Part shown: one piece after another, positions 37,260 through 47,939 of the stretch
Numbering within the stretch: the first letter of the stretch is position 1
Layout of the letters: every line of letters begins with the position of its first letter
Assembly: GCF_030704535.1 (NCBI RefSeq)
Contig: NC_081815.1
Location: 9,456,001 to 9,520,000 of the forward strand
Direction: 5' to 3'
Source of the DNA: Vitis vinifera
Taxonomy: Eukaryota; Streptophyta; Magnoliopsida; Vitales; Vitaceae
DNA length: 64,000 bases
The notes under the pieces: generated by a model
Database searches by the model: none
What the model was told of the DNA's origin: nothing
The model's input: only the letters and a program-made list of their open reading frames with translations
Program-made: the position numbers and the translations under genes

Positions 37260-39120
37260 GAAAGAAAAAAAAAAAAGAAAAAAACAAAAACAAAAAAAAA
37301 AAAAGGAAAAGAAAAGCGCAATGATATGCTCATGTATGGTATCTCGTTCCATTGGGTATTTATGCCACCTTTTGAGGTTCATTTATTGGGTATATTTGTC
37401 ATTGTGGGTTTTTGTGAGTTTTTATGAGTTTTTATGAGTTTTTCAGTCCTTGAGCCACTCTTGTTATGCATTTGGAGTGTCGAGGGTTCATATGAGAGTT
37501 CTATGAGATCCTATGCTTTTTGGATCATGTTTGATATATACTAGGTATGAGAGATGAGTAATCTTTTTACTAAGGTCTCCGGATCATTGCCTTACCCACC
37601 ATTCCATCATTGGTGATATGACTTTCCTTTATTGTACTAACATGGGTTGATCATCACTCATTCCACTTTCTCATTGCTTTCTTTTGTATCCCATTACCGC
37701 ATTCCAGATCTTTGTTCCACCTTTTATTCATTCCCTACATATTGATACTCATTACTGATTTGATACCTTCTTCACATCATTCACATATTTCATTGATGGT
37801 TTGACCATTCATCCTTCCTCTCATTTCGTTATCGGCATTCCCTTTGGTTACTTCTAAGTCCATGACTCATGAGATTTTTCTATGCATTACATCTTGTACA
37901 CGAGGGTACGGGTTTGATCATTGGGTATTTGAGCCTAGTTTCCCTTCATTTCTTTCACCCTATCACCTTGGCCTACGTTACGTCCCGTGTCTTAAGACCA
38001 CCCTGAGGCCACGAGATCAGACGTTATCTTTGACAGTCTTCACTTGGACAGGTTTTTGGTAGATTGGTTGAAGTATGGTCGTTACTATGTTATCTTTTAT
38101 GGAAGATACTTTTGGAAGCATTTGGTCTCTCTCTTGCTTGACATATTGATTTTGATGGATTTTTGGGTTTGGAGACAGTTCATTGAGGATATCGGATTCA
38201 TCATTTTCTCGTGCACCAGACATCCACACTGGGGCATATTTCCCCATCTCGAGATTGTCACATCCCTCATCATTTTGGCTATTCATTTGAGGTTGGATTT
38301 AGAGTGTCTCCCTTGAGACATTGGTCGATACTTTATTCTGACTTCTTAGCAGATTATTGTTGAGCTGAGGATAGTTGATTGATGATATTGGATTCATCCT
38401 TTGGTTGTGCATTATATATTCACACTGGGGCATATTCCCCCTTCCTCTGAGATTCTTATCTGTTATTGTATACGGTTCGAGGATGGATGATCATTGTTAG
38501 GTTGTTTACCTGACGACTTCGACATTAGGTTATCCACACTGGGGCATATTCCCCTCTCCTTGACGAGATTTCTTTGGGCAGTGATATGAGGATGGATGAT
38601 TGGTGTCGGTTGTTTAGCTTATGACTTTGACATCAGGTCTCATACTGGGGCATATTTCCCCATTTTCTTTGAGTATCCTTAAGTTTGGGACAGTAGCCAG
38701 TTTGGTTTCAGATTGAGTACTAGCCCTGAGCGTTCGATGATTGACTGTATCAGGACCCCCCTATATGGATTTGTTGAGATAGAGATGGATCACATCAGGT
38801 TTCACCCGAGGAGCATGGATGGATCCTTTAGCTAGATGCTCATGAGATAGATTATTTTCTTCATTGATTATCTTGTGGATCGGGTTATCTAGCTTGTGAG
38901 ACATAGAGGGCTCTTTTAGTTCAGAATTTTCAGAGGTTTGTCACGATGCATCGGTTACAGAAACCTTGATTTTAGCGAATGATTGATTTATTGGTTGTTT
39001 CAGCACTGCGAGCACCTTGGATACCGGGGCATATTTTCTTTCCTAAGCTTACAAGTCTAACCCTTTAGCATTTCGATCACACGACTTTGATCCATTTGGT
39101 TCCTACCCCCTTTTGAGTTA
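36679..39120 (+). other. Long 3' non-coding region of the Tat/Ogre-like element, first part
   Basis: No coding domain is recognised. It contains an A-rich run at about 37225-37315, and GGGGCATATT at 38231, 38427, 38541, 38647 and 39026, usually within ACTGGGGCATATTTCCCC-like context. A minus-strand open frame at 38017-38286 has no recognisable motif and I do not call it a gene. Confidence 0.65.
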
Positions 39121-39129
39121 GTCTCCATT

Positions 39130-39343
39130 TCTTTTCCATTTAGAGCCCAGAGCTCTCGACCTAGAGTCATTTTCTTCGTTTATGACCCAGAGTCATTTCT
39201 TTTCCATTTAGAGCCCAGAGCTCTCAACCTAAAGTCGATTTTCCATTTAGAGCCCAGAGCTCTCGACCCAGAGTCGTTTTTTTCGTTTATGACCTAGAGT
39301 CATTTCTTTTCCATTTAGAGCCCAGAGCTCTCGACCCAAAGTC

Positions 39344-39382
<39 letters not shown>

Positions 39383-40390
39383 CATTTATGACCCAGAGTC
39401 ATTTATTTTCCATTTAGAGCCCAGAGCTCTCGACCCAGAGTCGATTTTCCATTTAGAGCCTAGAGCTCTCGGCCCAGAGTTGATTTTCCATTTAGAGCCC
39501 AGAGCTCTCGACCCAGAGTCGATTTCCCAGTTAGAGCCTAGAGCGCTCGACCCAGAGTCGATTTTCCATTTAGAGCCCAGAGCTCTCGACCCAGAGTCGA
39601 TTTCCCATTTAGAGCCCAGAGCTCTCGACCCAGAGTCGTTTTTCATTTATGACCCAGAGTCATTTCTTTTCCATTTAGAGCCCAGAGCTCTCGACCCGGA
39701 GTCGATTTCCCATTTAGAGCCCAGAGCTCTCGACCTAGAGTCGAATTTTCCATTTAGAGCCTAGAGCTCTCGACCTAGAGTCGATTTTCCATTTAGAGCC
39801 CAGAGCTCTCGACCCAGAGTCGATTTCCCATTTAGAGCCCAGAGCTCTCGACCCAGAGTCGATTTTCCATTTAGAGCCCAGAGCTCTCGACCCAGAGTCG
39901 ATTTTCCATTTAGAGCCTAGAGCTCTCGACCCAGAGTCGTTTTTCATTTATGACCCAGAGTCATTTCTTTTCCATTTAGAGCCCAGAGCTCTCGACCCAG
40001 AGTCGATTTTCCATTTAGAGCCCAGAGCTCTCGACCCAGAGTCGTTTTTCATTTATGACCTAGAGTCATTTCTTTTCCATTTAGAGCCCAGAGCTCTCGA
40101 CCCAGAGTCGATTTTCCATTTAGAGCCCAGAGCTCTCGACCCAGAGTCGATTTTCCATTTAGAGCCCAGAGCTCTCGACCCAGAGTCATTTCTTTTCCAT
40201 TTAGAGCCCAGAGCTCTCGACCCAGAGTCGATTTTCCATTTAGAGCCCAGAGCTCTCGACCCAGAGTCGATCTTTCATTTATGACCCAGAGTCATTTCTG
40301 TTCCATTTAGAGCCTAGAGCTCTTGACCCAGAGTCGATTTTTCACTTATGACCCAGAGTCATTTCTTTCACTTATGACCCAGAGTCATTC
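39130..40390 (+). repeat. 39-bp tandem repeat array in the 3' region
   Basis: About 25 units of a 39-bp repeat whose core is GCCCAGAGCTCTCGACCC followed by AGAGTCGATTTTCCATTTA. Each unit contains the 8-bp palindrome AGAGCTCT. Some units are replaced by a shorter variant built on TTTATGACCCAGAGTCATTT. A T-run of about 34 nt lies at about 39349-39382. Because 39 is a multiple of three, long open frames with a 13-residue repeat appear on both strands; these look like by-products. Confidence 0.9.
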
Positions 40391-40582
40391 TTTCTGTGTA
40401 AAGCTTTGAGCTCACGACCTGAAGTTATTCCTTTTTTGTGATTGCGTCCCCGTGTTTAGAGCTTATTCTCGTCATGTGCTAGGACAAAATCTCAGGTCCT
40501 TTTCTTTTAGTTCTTCGGTATAGTTCACTTCGTTCCGCTCATTATTCGTACTTTTACTCACATTCCCTACACTCGTGATCTC

Positions 40583-40601
40583 TACCAAAGAGGGGCATAT
40601 T
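40583..40601 (+). promoter_or_regulatory. Polypurine tract region next to the 3' LTR
   Basis: ACCAAAGAGGGGCATATT directly precedes the 3' LTR start TGTAGACC at 40602. The purine run AAAGAGGGG is the expected plus-strand primer; GGGGCATATT occupies 40592-40601. Confidence 0.75.
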
Positions 40602-43600
40602 TGTAGACCCTCTATTTTGTCTTCCTCGCACATGTCGTTTACAGCAATTCCCTGGTGGCCCATTAATACTCGTGTAGCCTATCTACTCTAAGCCACCTTG
40701 GGGACTATGGTTGAGGGATTTATCGAACTCTATTGCAACTTCTGGTAGCCCATTTAGACTTAGATATACTTAAGCACCACCCTAGGCCCACTTAGGCCCT
40801 TTAAGCCCATTAGGCACCATCCTAGGCCCGTTTAGACACTTTAGGATCATTTAGGTACACTTGGCCCATTAGGCATCGCCCTAGGTCCATTTAGACACCT
40901 TAGGTTCACTTAGTGCACCTTAGGCCCATTAGGCATCACCCTAAGCCCATTTAGACACCGTAGGTTCACTTAGTGCACCTTAGGCCCATTAGACGCACTT
41001 GGCCCATTAGGCACGGCCTTAGGCCCACTTAAACACTTTTCAAGGTTTAGTTTCACTTAGATTTGTTTTCTTGTTTTTATTTATTTATTTATTTTATTGA
41101 TTGCTTTTAAGATTAAGTGAGTTTTGATATATTTATATTATTTCATCATTATTATTATTTGTATTTTCGTTTATTTATTTTATTTTATAATTGCATGAAA
41201 TGAGTTATTTGTTTATTTATTATTTTTGGTGGTTTGAGTTTGACACTTCGACTATTATTATATGTTGCATTAGTTTAATTTTATTATTATTATTATTAAA
41301 TATATCTAATATTTATTAATTAATTTATTTATTTTTAGGTATATATCATTTTATCTATGTATTGATATTTTCTTATTTGGGATTTAAGGACTTCTTGAAA
41401 TTTTAATGAAAGGAATATTGACTTTGATTTATGGGAATGGTTCTGACTTTATGGATTATTGCTTTCTTTTTTGGAATTTTTTTTTATTGTTATTTTTCCA
41501 TGTAGGTGGAGTCAATGGGAAGGTGTGCAGAGGATGCTCATGGAAAAGACCACACTGTTTTTTTGAAAGGTAGATTCGGGGCGGGAAAACGGACTATAAA
41601 TCAGGGATGAATGCGGATGATTTTTAGAGGAAGATACAGAAAGGTTTTTTAAAAGGTATTGCGCTGATTTTGGGAGGAGACAGAGCGCTCTATAGAGAAA
41701 GGAAGGTGGCTAGTTTTTTTTAGGAGAGAATAAGAGAGAGGATGAGGAGGACGGAAAAGGAAGAGGGGACCATTGAGAAAGAAAGTGATTTTCTGGAAGA
41801 AAGTGGCAGCCGCGCCGGGAAAGGGAGGAATTTTGGCATTAAGAAAGAAGGAACAAGGGGTGCCATCTAGAGGGGAGAGAGGTGATTCACATCTCCATGT
41901 TTGACTGGGAAAGAGAGGTGACGACTAGAGATTATCTCTGGTCTCAGCCTTGAGAAAGATCAGCATCGTGCTTTCTCTCAAACCAACCAGACGTCTCACC
42001 ACGGGAACACCAGCTTCACCACTACCAGTCCGCTCATCTTGATGATTCGCCTATCACCATAACGAGAAACACTTGCGATGTCGTATTAATCATCATCGGA
42101 CCAATATCTTCTCATCTCGCCGCATGCCTTTTCCCCCTCCCATCACGATCTGCATCCGTCATCAGTCCACGCATCAAGCCTTCATCCACACGACTGCCAC
42201 TTTGAGAGGAAAGCAATCCACGCACCAATAGAGCCTCCACGGGTGGCACTTTTGAGCACCATCTCCATGCTGCAACCTATTGCTACCTGTCCCTAAACAC
42301 CACAGCAAACCAAACGCCATTCGGATTGCTTTGGAGCAGGCATAGCCAACCAGATTTGACTCATCATACCATCCACTTACACAGCTGCCACTTTTGAGAA
42401 GAACAGTCCACGCACCTAGCCGTTGGTAAGTTGATTTGTTTTCTACATTGGGTTGCTTTGAAAATATATATATATATAAAAATTTGGTTTCATTTCAGTT
42501 TAGATTATTATATCAGGTTGAATGCTTTACAGGGTCCAGTACGTTTTCATTTGAATAAATAAAAAATGTTACTTGTGGTTTAATTGTTTAAGTTATTACA
42601 TTTGGTGGAGCTTTGATGTCTCGTGATGTACCATTTTCGGATTATTATATTGGGTTGAGTGGGTTGATTTGTTTATTAGCTCCGATACGTGTTTGCTTTA
42701 ATATGGCAATACAATCTCACATTTGTTTATTTATTTTTTCTTTATTCATCACGTTAAAGGTTAGTTTTAATGTATTATATTAAATTCATAAAATATGATT
42801 TTAGATAGCTTCATATGAAAAATAAATATATATACTTTAATCTTCATTTGATATGGTTTTGATTCATTTAATTATTGATTGTTTATTTATTTACTTGTTA
42901 CCAATTTAATGCTTTGTAATTTATTTAATTATAAATAAAATTGATTCTATAGGATAGAGATTTAGTTTTAAAAATCATTTTTGTTAGTTTTTTTAATTTT
43001 ACCTTAGATTTAAGCACTCTTGTAAAATTTTAGTTCATTAAAATAATTGATCATATATATATTTATCCAATTATAAATTAATTAATTAATTATTATTGAT
43101 TTATTATTCCATCTTGAAAATTATGATCTTTGTCTAATGTGGTTACAATTCATTTTCTTAGTTTGACAAATTAGTTTTTTTTTAGTATTGGTTTGGGCAA
43201 TTTTTGTTAATAATGGAAAAGTTAGGATTTCTTTAGAGTTTAGATAATTTGTGATGATAGTTAAAAATTTAGAATTTTGATTGGCATTATTTTTGTTCTC
43301 AATTAGGAAATTCATAATTTCTTTTTAGTTTAGTTTTAATTTATCTTTTAGTTTAAATGTTATTAAAATTCAGTTTATTAGTTCAATTGCTTCCATGTCA
43401 CTCTTTTCATATCTAAAGGTTGTTAAATTTAATTCATGATTCATCCTTTTAGTTTATTAGTTTTAGAATTTAAGTTGGTTAATTTATTTCATTCCGCGTT
43501 GATATATTCATGTTTTAAAATAAAATAAAAAATAAATAAAATATAAATAAATAAATAAATGGTTATTTTAGTTTTGATTGATCCTGTTTTAGTTGATATT

Positions 43601-45326
43601 TTTTAGAGTTTTAATTAATTTGGTTGGTTTCATATTGTTTAGTTTATGTTAAGATTTTTTATTCCATTTTTCCATTAATTCTATGCTTTCGAATTGTAGG
43701 CTATTAGTTTAATGTATTCCCATGTTGTCATTTTGTGTTTAAAAATAGTTCATTTTAGTTTTTGACTAATTTTATTTATTCTATGTGTTTGTTTTCTTTT
43801 ATTCAATTGTTAGTTAGCCGATTAGATTTATGACTCAAAATTGTCAATATTAGTTAATACGTATCGCTTGTACTGTTTTAAAGGTCACATAATATTTAGT
43901 GCTTGATTAAGTTTATCTTAAGATTAAATGTTTTTAAAGTTTCAGTGCTTATAAGATCTAAGGTTTTGGTTTATCACTTTGGTCATCCTTTGTCAAAATC
44001 AATTTTTAGAGGCTATCAGAAAATAGTGAAGATTGGCCTCCATTCCCACCACTTCAATTTTATCGGTTGTCAAAAACTCTACTTTGTGATTTTGTTCTTT
44101 TTTTTTTTTTTTTTTTTCTTTTGCTTGATATTTTGATTCATACATTTTATTGTTTTCAAATTAACTTTTTTTATCTTTAAAACATAACAATATTCTCAAA
44201 ATCTCATTTCCTTAAAAACAAACCATTTCAAAAATTCATTTAGAGTTCTCAGAATCAAAATCCCCTTCCCTTTAAAAATTCATTTCAAGGATTCCTTTAG
44301 GATTCTTAAAATCAAAACCTCACTTTCTTAAAATAATATGCAACCATTTTTTTTATCGGTTTGCATCTTTCTCGGTTTTTAACGAAAATTTTGGTTTGAA
44401 ATCAGACACGAATCAAAGCTTGTGGTCCCACATAAATGGGATAATTTTGAGCTAAATTCGTGTATATCAATTGGGGAATTGGTGAAACCCCTACATAAAA
44501 AAAAATCTTTTCAAAAAATTATTTTTGTTGCCACTTTTGTCACTTGTTGAAATTATGTCTATTTTTTCAGGAATTGTATATAAGATGAGTGTGATAACTA
44601 GTGTTTTCATATACTTTGATAATTTCTGCTATGCTAATTAGATAACGAGCATGCTAGGATTCCTATATTTTATTATTTATTATCTAACCCCTCATGTCTT
44701 ATGGAAGCGCATTGTAAGTCATCTATGTTATCCAGGTACGTATCACCTACTTTCTAAATTTTGTAAACAATCATGTCATTGTGAAATATGCATATGTTTG
44801 ATAATCCTTAGGTGCTTAGATGTATGCTAGATTCACTATGATTAAAAACAAATGTTGTGTGATGTATCTCCAAACTAATCTCTTATGTTTTATGATAGCG
44901 CTTGGGAAGCCGTCCAGGTACGCATTTTTAACTCTCCTTAATTGTGATTCGATTTTGTTTGATATGTTATGTTTTTTTTTGGAATCACCTAGCCTACTTA
45001 GGTATCCGAGATCAACCATTTAATTGCCACGCTTCCCTTAACTTAGTCAGTAGAGACCTCTTTAGGGCTTAGAGGGGTGCTACCTCCTAGAGGTACCTTC
45101 CCAATAAGTAACCTGATCCCCGAACCAAGACTTGGGTTTTCAAAGACACGCTTTTCCAAAAATTATGGAGTCATTTTTTTAGGGTTTTATTTCTTGTTTT
45201 ATTTTCCCTTCAAAAATAAAAATAAAATAAGTGGCGACTCCAACTTTTTTTTAAAATTAATTTTTCACAATAAAAAGCGAGTCTTGCCGATCGAGTGGGG
45301 ACGCACGTGTAAAATGCGGGTCCACA
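40602..45326 (+). repeat. 3' LTR of the Tat/Ogre-like element
   Basis: Same length as the 5' LTR (4,725 bp). Differences found by eye: G24425/A40944, A25075/C41594, A25296/G41814, C24-type change C25624/A42142, one T fewer in the run near 41714 and one T more near 44167. It is followed immediately by the target-site duplication ATGGG at 45327-45331. Confidence 0.93.
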
Positions 45327-45331
45327 ATGGG

Positions 45332-46408
45332 ATTGAGGAAGAGTAAGTTATCTACAACATTGACTCAATTAATTTTTTGTTAGGTAATTTATGAAGTTGA
45401 CAAATGGTTTATTTCCTTATATGGCATAAAGGTTTGAAGTCAACATCGAGTATATGGAGGTGGACCAAAAATGGTTTCAGAAAATAATGCTTCCTGGAGA
45501 ATGGCTTAGTGACTCGGTTTGTGACTGTTGCCTACATTATTCATTGATATACAAAATTTTCTTGATTACTAATTATCATTCCTCACAATTTTCAGCATAT
45601 TGATGTCATTTTATACTTTTTTCGGAAAAGGAGGATAGCAAACCCCGATGTATTTACACAAAAATTCACCACTACTGACACATTATTTTGGGTATGCATA
45701 TTAGTGCATTTTAACTTTGTTTCACATTTTTTCTTTAATTATATTCACCACTTCTGATAATTTGTTCCTTATGTAGCAAAAAGTGAATGGTTGTTGGAGG
45801 ATGAATCAAAAGGCATGGAACAAATACATTTTACCGAAAGATGACATCCTCATCGATTATGCCATGGGTCTTTATCCTAGGCCTTCTTTGAAATGGTCTG
45901 AGGTTGATGTTATATATGTTCCTATTAATCTAAGGAACACACATTGGGTATTGGGAGTTGTCCACCTTCGTAGTAGGAAAATTTACATTTATGACTCCTT
46001 AAAGTCAATTAACAAACCCAATGGATTGAAAACACTCATCACACCATTAGCAATGTTGTTACCACGTATCTTAAGTGCTATAAAATACTATGAGGAGAAT
46101 GGTGACCCCAAGGGTGATAAAGGGTGGGACATTGAGATATTGAACAACATTCCACAACAAACAAAGGAGTATGTACAATATTTTCCATGGCAGCATGCAT
46201 GTTTTGTTATATATACAATAATATTGAAAATTGTTAACATCACATTTTTTTATGTTCATGTAGTGGTTATTGTGGAATGTTTTTGATCAAATTTGTGGAA
46301 TACCTATTGCACAACCATCCAATGGATACACTAACAGGCGAGCGGATGGATTGGTTTCGTGAGAAAATGGCAGTGGAGTTATTTTTCCATAAAGGACTTC
46401 CTATGTGA
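45332..46408 (+). pseudogene. Ulp1-like cysteine protease gene of the MULE, catalytic 3' half
   Basis: This continues the gene cut at 24082. Readable exons: to 45342, 45432-45516, 45596-45691, 45777-46168 and 46264-46408 (TGA stop), all with GT..AG introns and consistent phases. Upstream exons encode MLPGEWLSDS and HIDVILYFFRKRRIANPDVF, the entry to an Ulp1 C48 peptidase fold. Catalytic residues visible: His in NTHWVLGVVHL, Asp in KIYIYDSLKS and Cys in DGYCGMFLIKFVEYLL. This half shows no stop or frameshift, so only the Gypsy insertion clearly disrupts the gene. Ulp1 peptidases cleave SUMO-type conjugates; the target of MULE-borne versions is not known. Confidence 0.85.
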
Positions 46409-47939
46409 TCCCACCACTATAAATGGATTGTAAATGGATAGTGGAAGATGTTTCTATGTAATGAAATTGAAGTTTTTTGTTTGGAATATTTCTTTATTGT
46501 GACACTTATTTAAATTGTAAAGACATTTAAGTTTTTTGTTTAGCATATTCCTATGTTATAGCCCTTATTTAAATAGTCACATGTTTTTCATACATCTAGA
46601 TAAAATGAATGGTTGCAATTTTTTTTTATATTTATAAATGTCACTATGTTATGATTGTTAATAGGTTTGAATTTGTTGTAGTAAGCATAATAAGAGAAAC
46701 TTATACTTCAATGTAGTTCAGACCATTTTTTTTAAACTCAAATTTAACGAGTGTTAAGTTACTTGTAAAAGAAACTTAACCCTAGTACAATTCAGGTTAA
46801 TATCCTGAATTAAAATTGAACTCCTACTAAGTTATTTATTAAAAAAAACTTAACTTCAGTGTAGTTTAGGACATTTGTTTTTAATTCAAACTTAACGAGT
46901 GTTAAGTTACTTGTAAATGAAACTTAACCCTAATGCAATTCAGGTGAATATCGTCAATTAAAACTTAACTCCTACTAAGTTTTTTATTAAAAAATTTAAC
47001 TTCAGTTTTGTTCAAGTAATTTTTTTTTTCAACTAAAACTTAATCCTAGTACAGTTCAGGTGAATATCCTCAATTAAAACTTATTTCCTACTAAGTTTTT
47101 TATTAAAAAAACTTAACTTAAGTTTCGCTCAGGTAATTTTTTAACTGAAACTTAACCATTGTTAAGTTCATTATAAAAGAAACTTAACCCTAGTGCAATT
47201 CATGTGAATATTCTCAATTAAAACTTAACTCCTACTAAGTTCTTTATTAAAAAACTTAACTTCAATTTTGTTTAGGTAATTTTTTTTAACTAAAAATTAA
47301 CCACTGTTAAGTTCATTGTAAAAAAAAAAAAACTTAACCTTAGTATAGTTCAAGTGAATATCCTCAATTAAAACTTAACTCCTATTAAGTTCTTTATTAA
47401 AAAAACTTAACTTCAGTTTTGTTAAGTAATTTTTTTTTAACTAAAACTTAACTACTGTTAAGTTCATTGTAAAAAAAAAACGTAACCCTAGTGCAATTCA
47501 GGTGAATATCCTCAATTAAAGTTGTATATATGGACAATCTCAACATACAGAATTTGTTTGATATTAACATCAATAAAATATTAAAACATCTCCAAATATG
47601 TATGATCAAATATTAATGAGACAAGTATTCCAAAAAAAATAATAAAGAGTTCACTTGTCATTTCAAATGAGTTGGTATCGAGGGATGAACTTAAACTTCA
47701 TTTTTAAGCTTTAAGTTCATCGCTCAATTAAAAAGGATTGCAACAAAGTATGATTACATGGCTTTTGCCTCTATTCACAATGTACAAAAAATTACAACAT
47801 CAAATCTTTTATATGCCCAATCACCATCTACAAAAAACAACAAAAATTCACCATAAAATTAGCTTAGTGACAATTTCATTCATTCTCTAGTTGTAAGGAG
47901 AAATCTTGCATTCTTATCTCAATGTGTCCACTATTATCA
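46409..47939. other. Non-coding DNA between the Ulp1-like gene and the transposase
   Basis: Apart from the 145-bp array described separately this is A+T-rich and has no recognised gene. It would hold the 3' ends of both converging transcripts. Confidence 0.55.
46725..47525 (+). repeat. Tandem array of about 145-bp units between the converging MULE genes
   Basis: About five and a half imperfect units share AATATCCTCAATTAAAACTT, CTAAGTT.TTTATTAAAAAA and AACTTAACC. One unit near 47021-47140 is shorter. TTAAGTT/AACTTAA motifs recur within each unit. Similar GGTTAAGTTT-rich sequence lies upstream of the Ulp1-like gene at about 21670-21810. No coding potential. Confidence 0.8.

Larger units (their letters stand above)
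24083..45326 (+). mobile_element. Full-length Ty3/Gypsy retrotransposon, Tat/Ogre-like (21.2 kb)
   Basis: TG...CA LTRs of 4,725 bp flank an 11.8-kb internal region, with a perfect 5-bp target-site duplication ATGGG (24078-24082 and 45327-45331). Primer-binding site, gag-pol and polypurine tract are in the expected order. A second, archaeal-type RNase H after the normal one, very long LTRs and a long 3' non-coding region place it with the Tat/Ogre group. It sits in an exon of the MULE Ulp1-like gene. By eye the LTRs differ by 4 substitutions and 2 one-base homopolymer indels, so insertion was recent. Confidence 0.93.

Noticed and set aside
37109..37324. Lys-rich open frame
   Set aside because: It translates an A-rich low-complexity run and has no protein character.
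38017..38286. 89-codon minus-strand frame in the Gypsy 3' region as a possible extra ORF
   Set aside because: Some Tat/Ogre elements carry additional ORFs, but no recognisable motif or start context supports this one.
39386..39947. Open frames with a 13-residue SRALGSKWKIDSG-type repeat on both strands
   Set aside because: The 39-bp unit length automatically keeps frames open; there is no conserved start or domain, and the array is non-coding in context.
39130..40390. Regularly spaced palindromic repeats resembling a CRISPR array
   Set aside because: Units are contiguous with no unique spacers, lie inside a plant LTR retrotransposon, and no cas-like gene is present.
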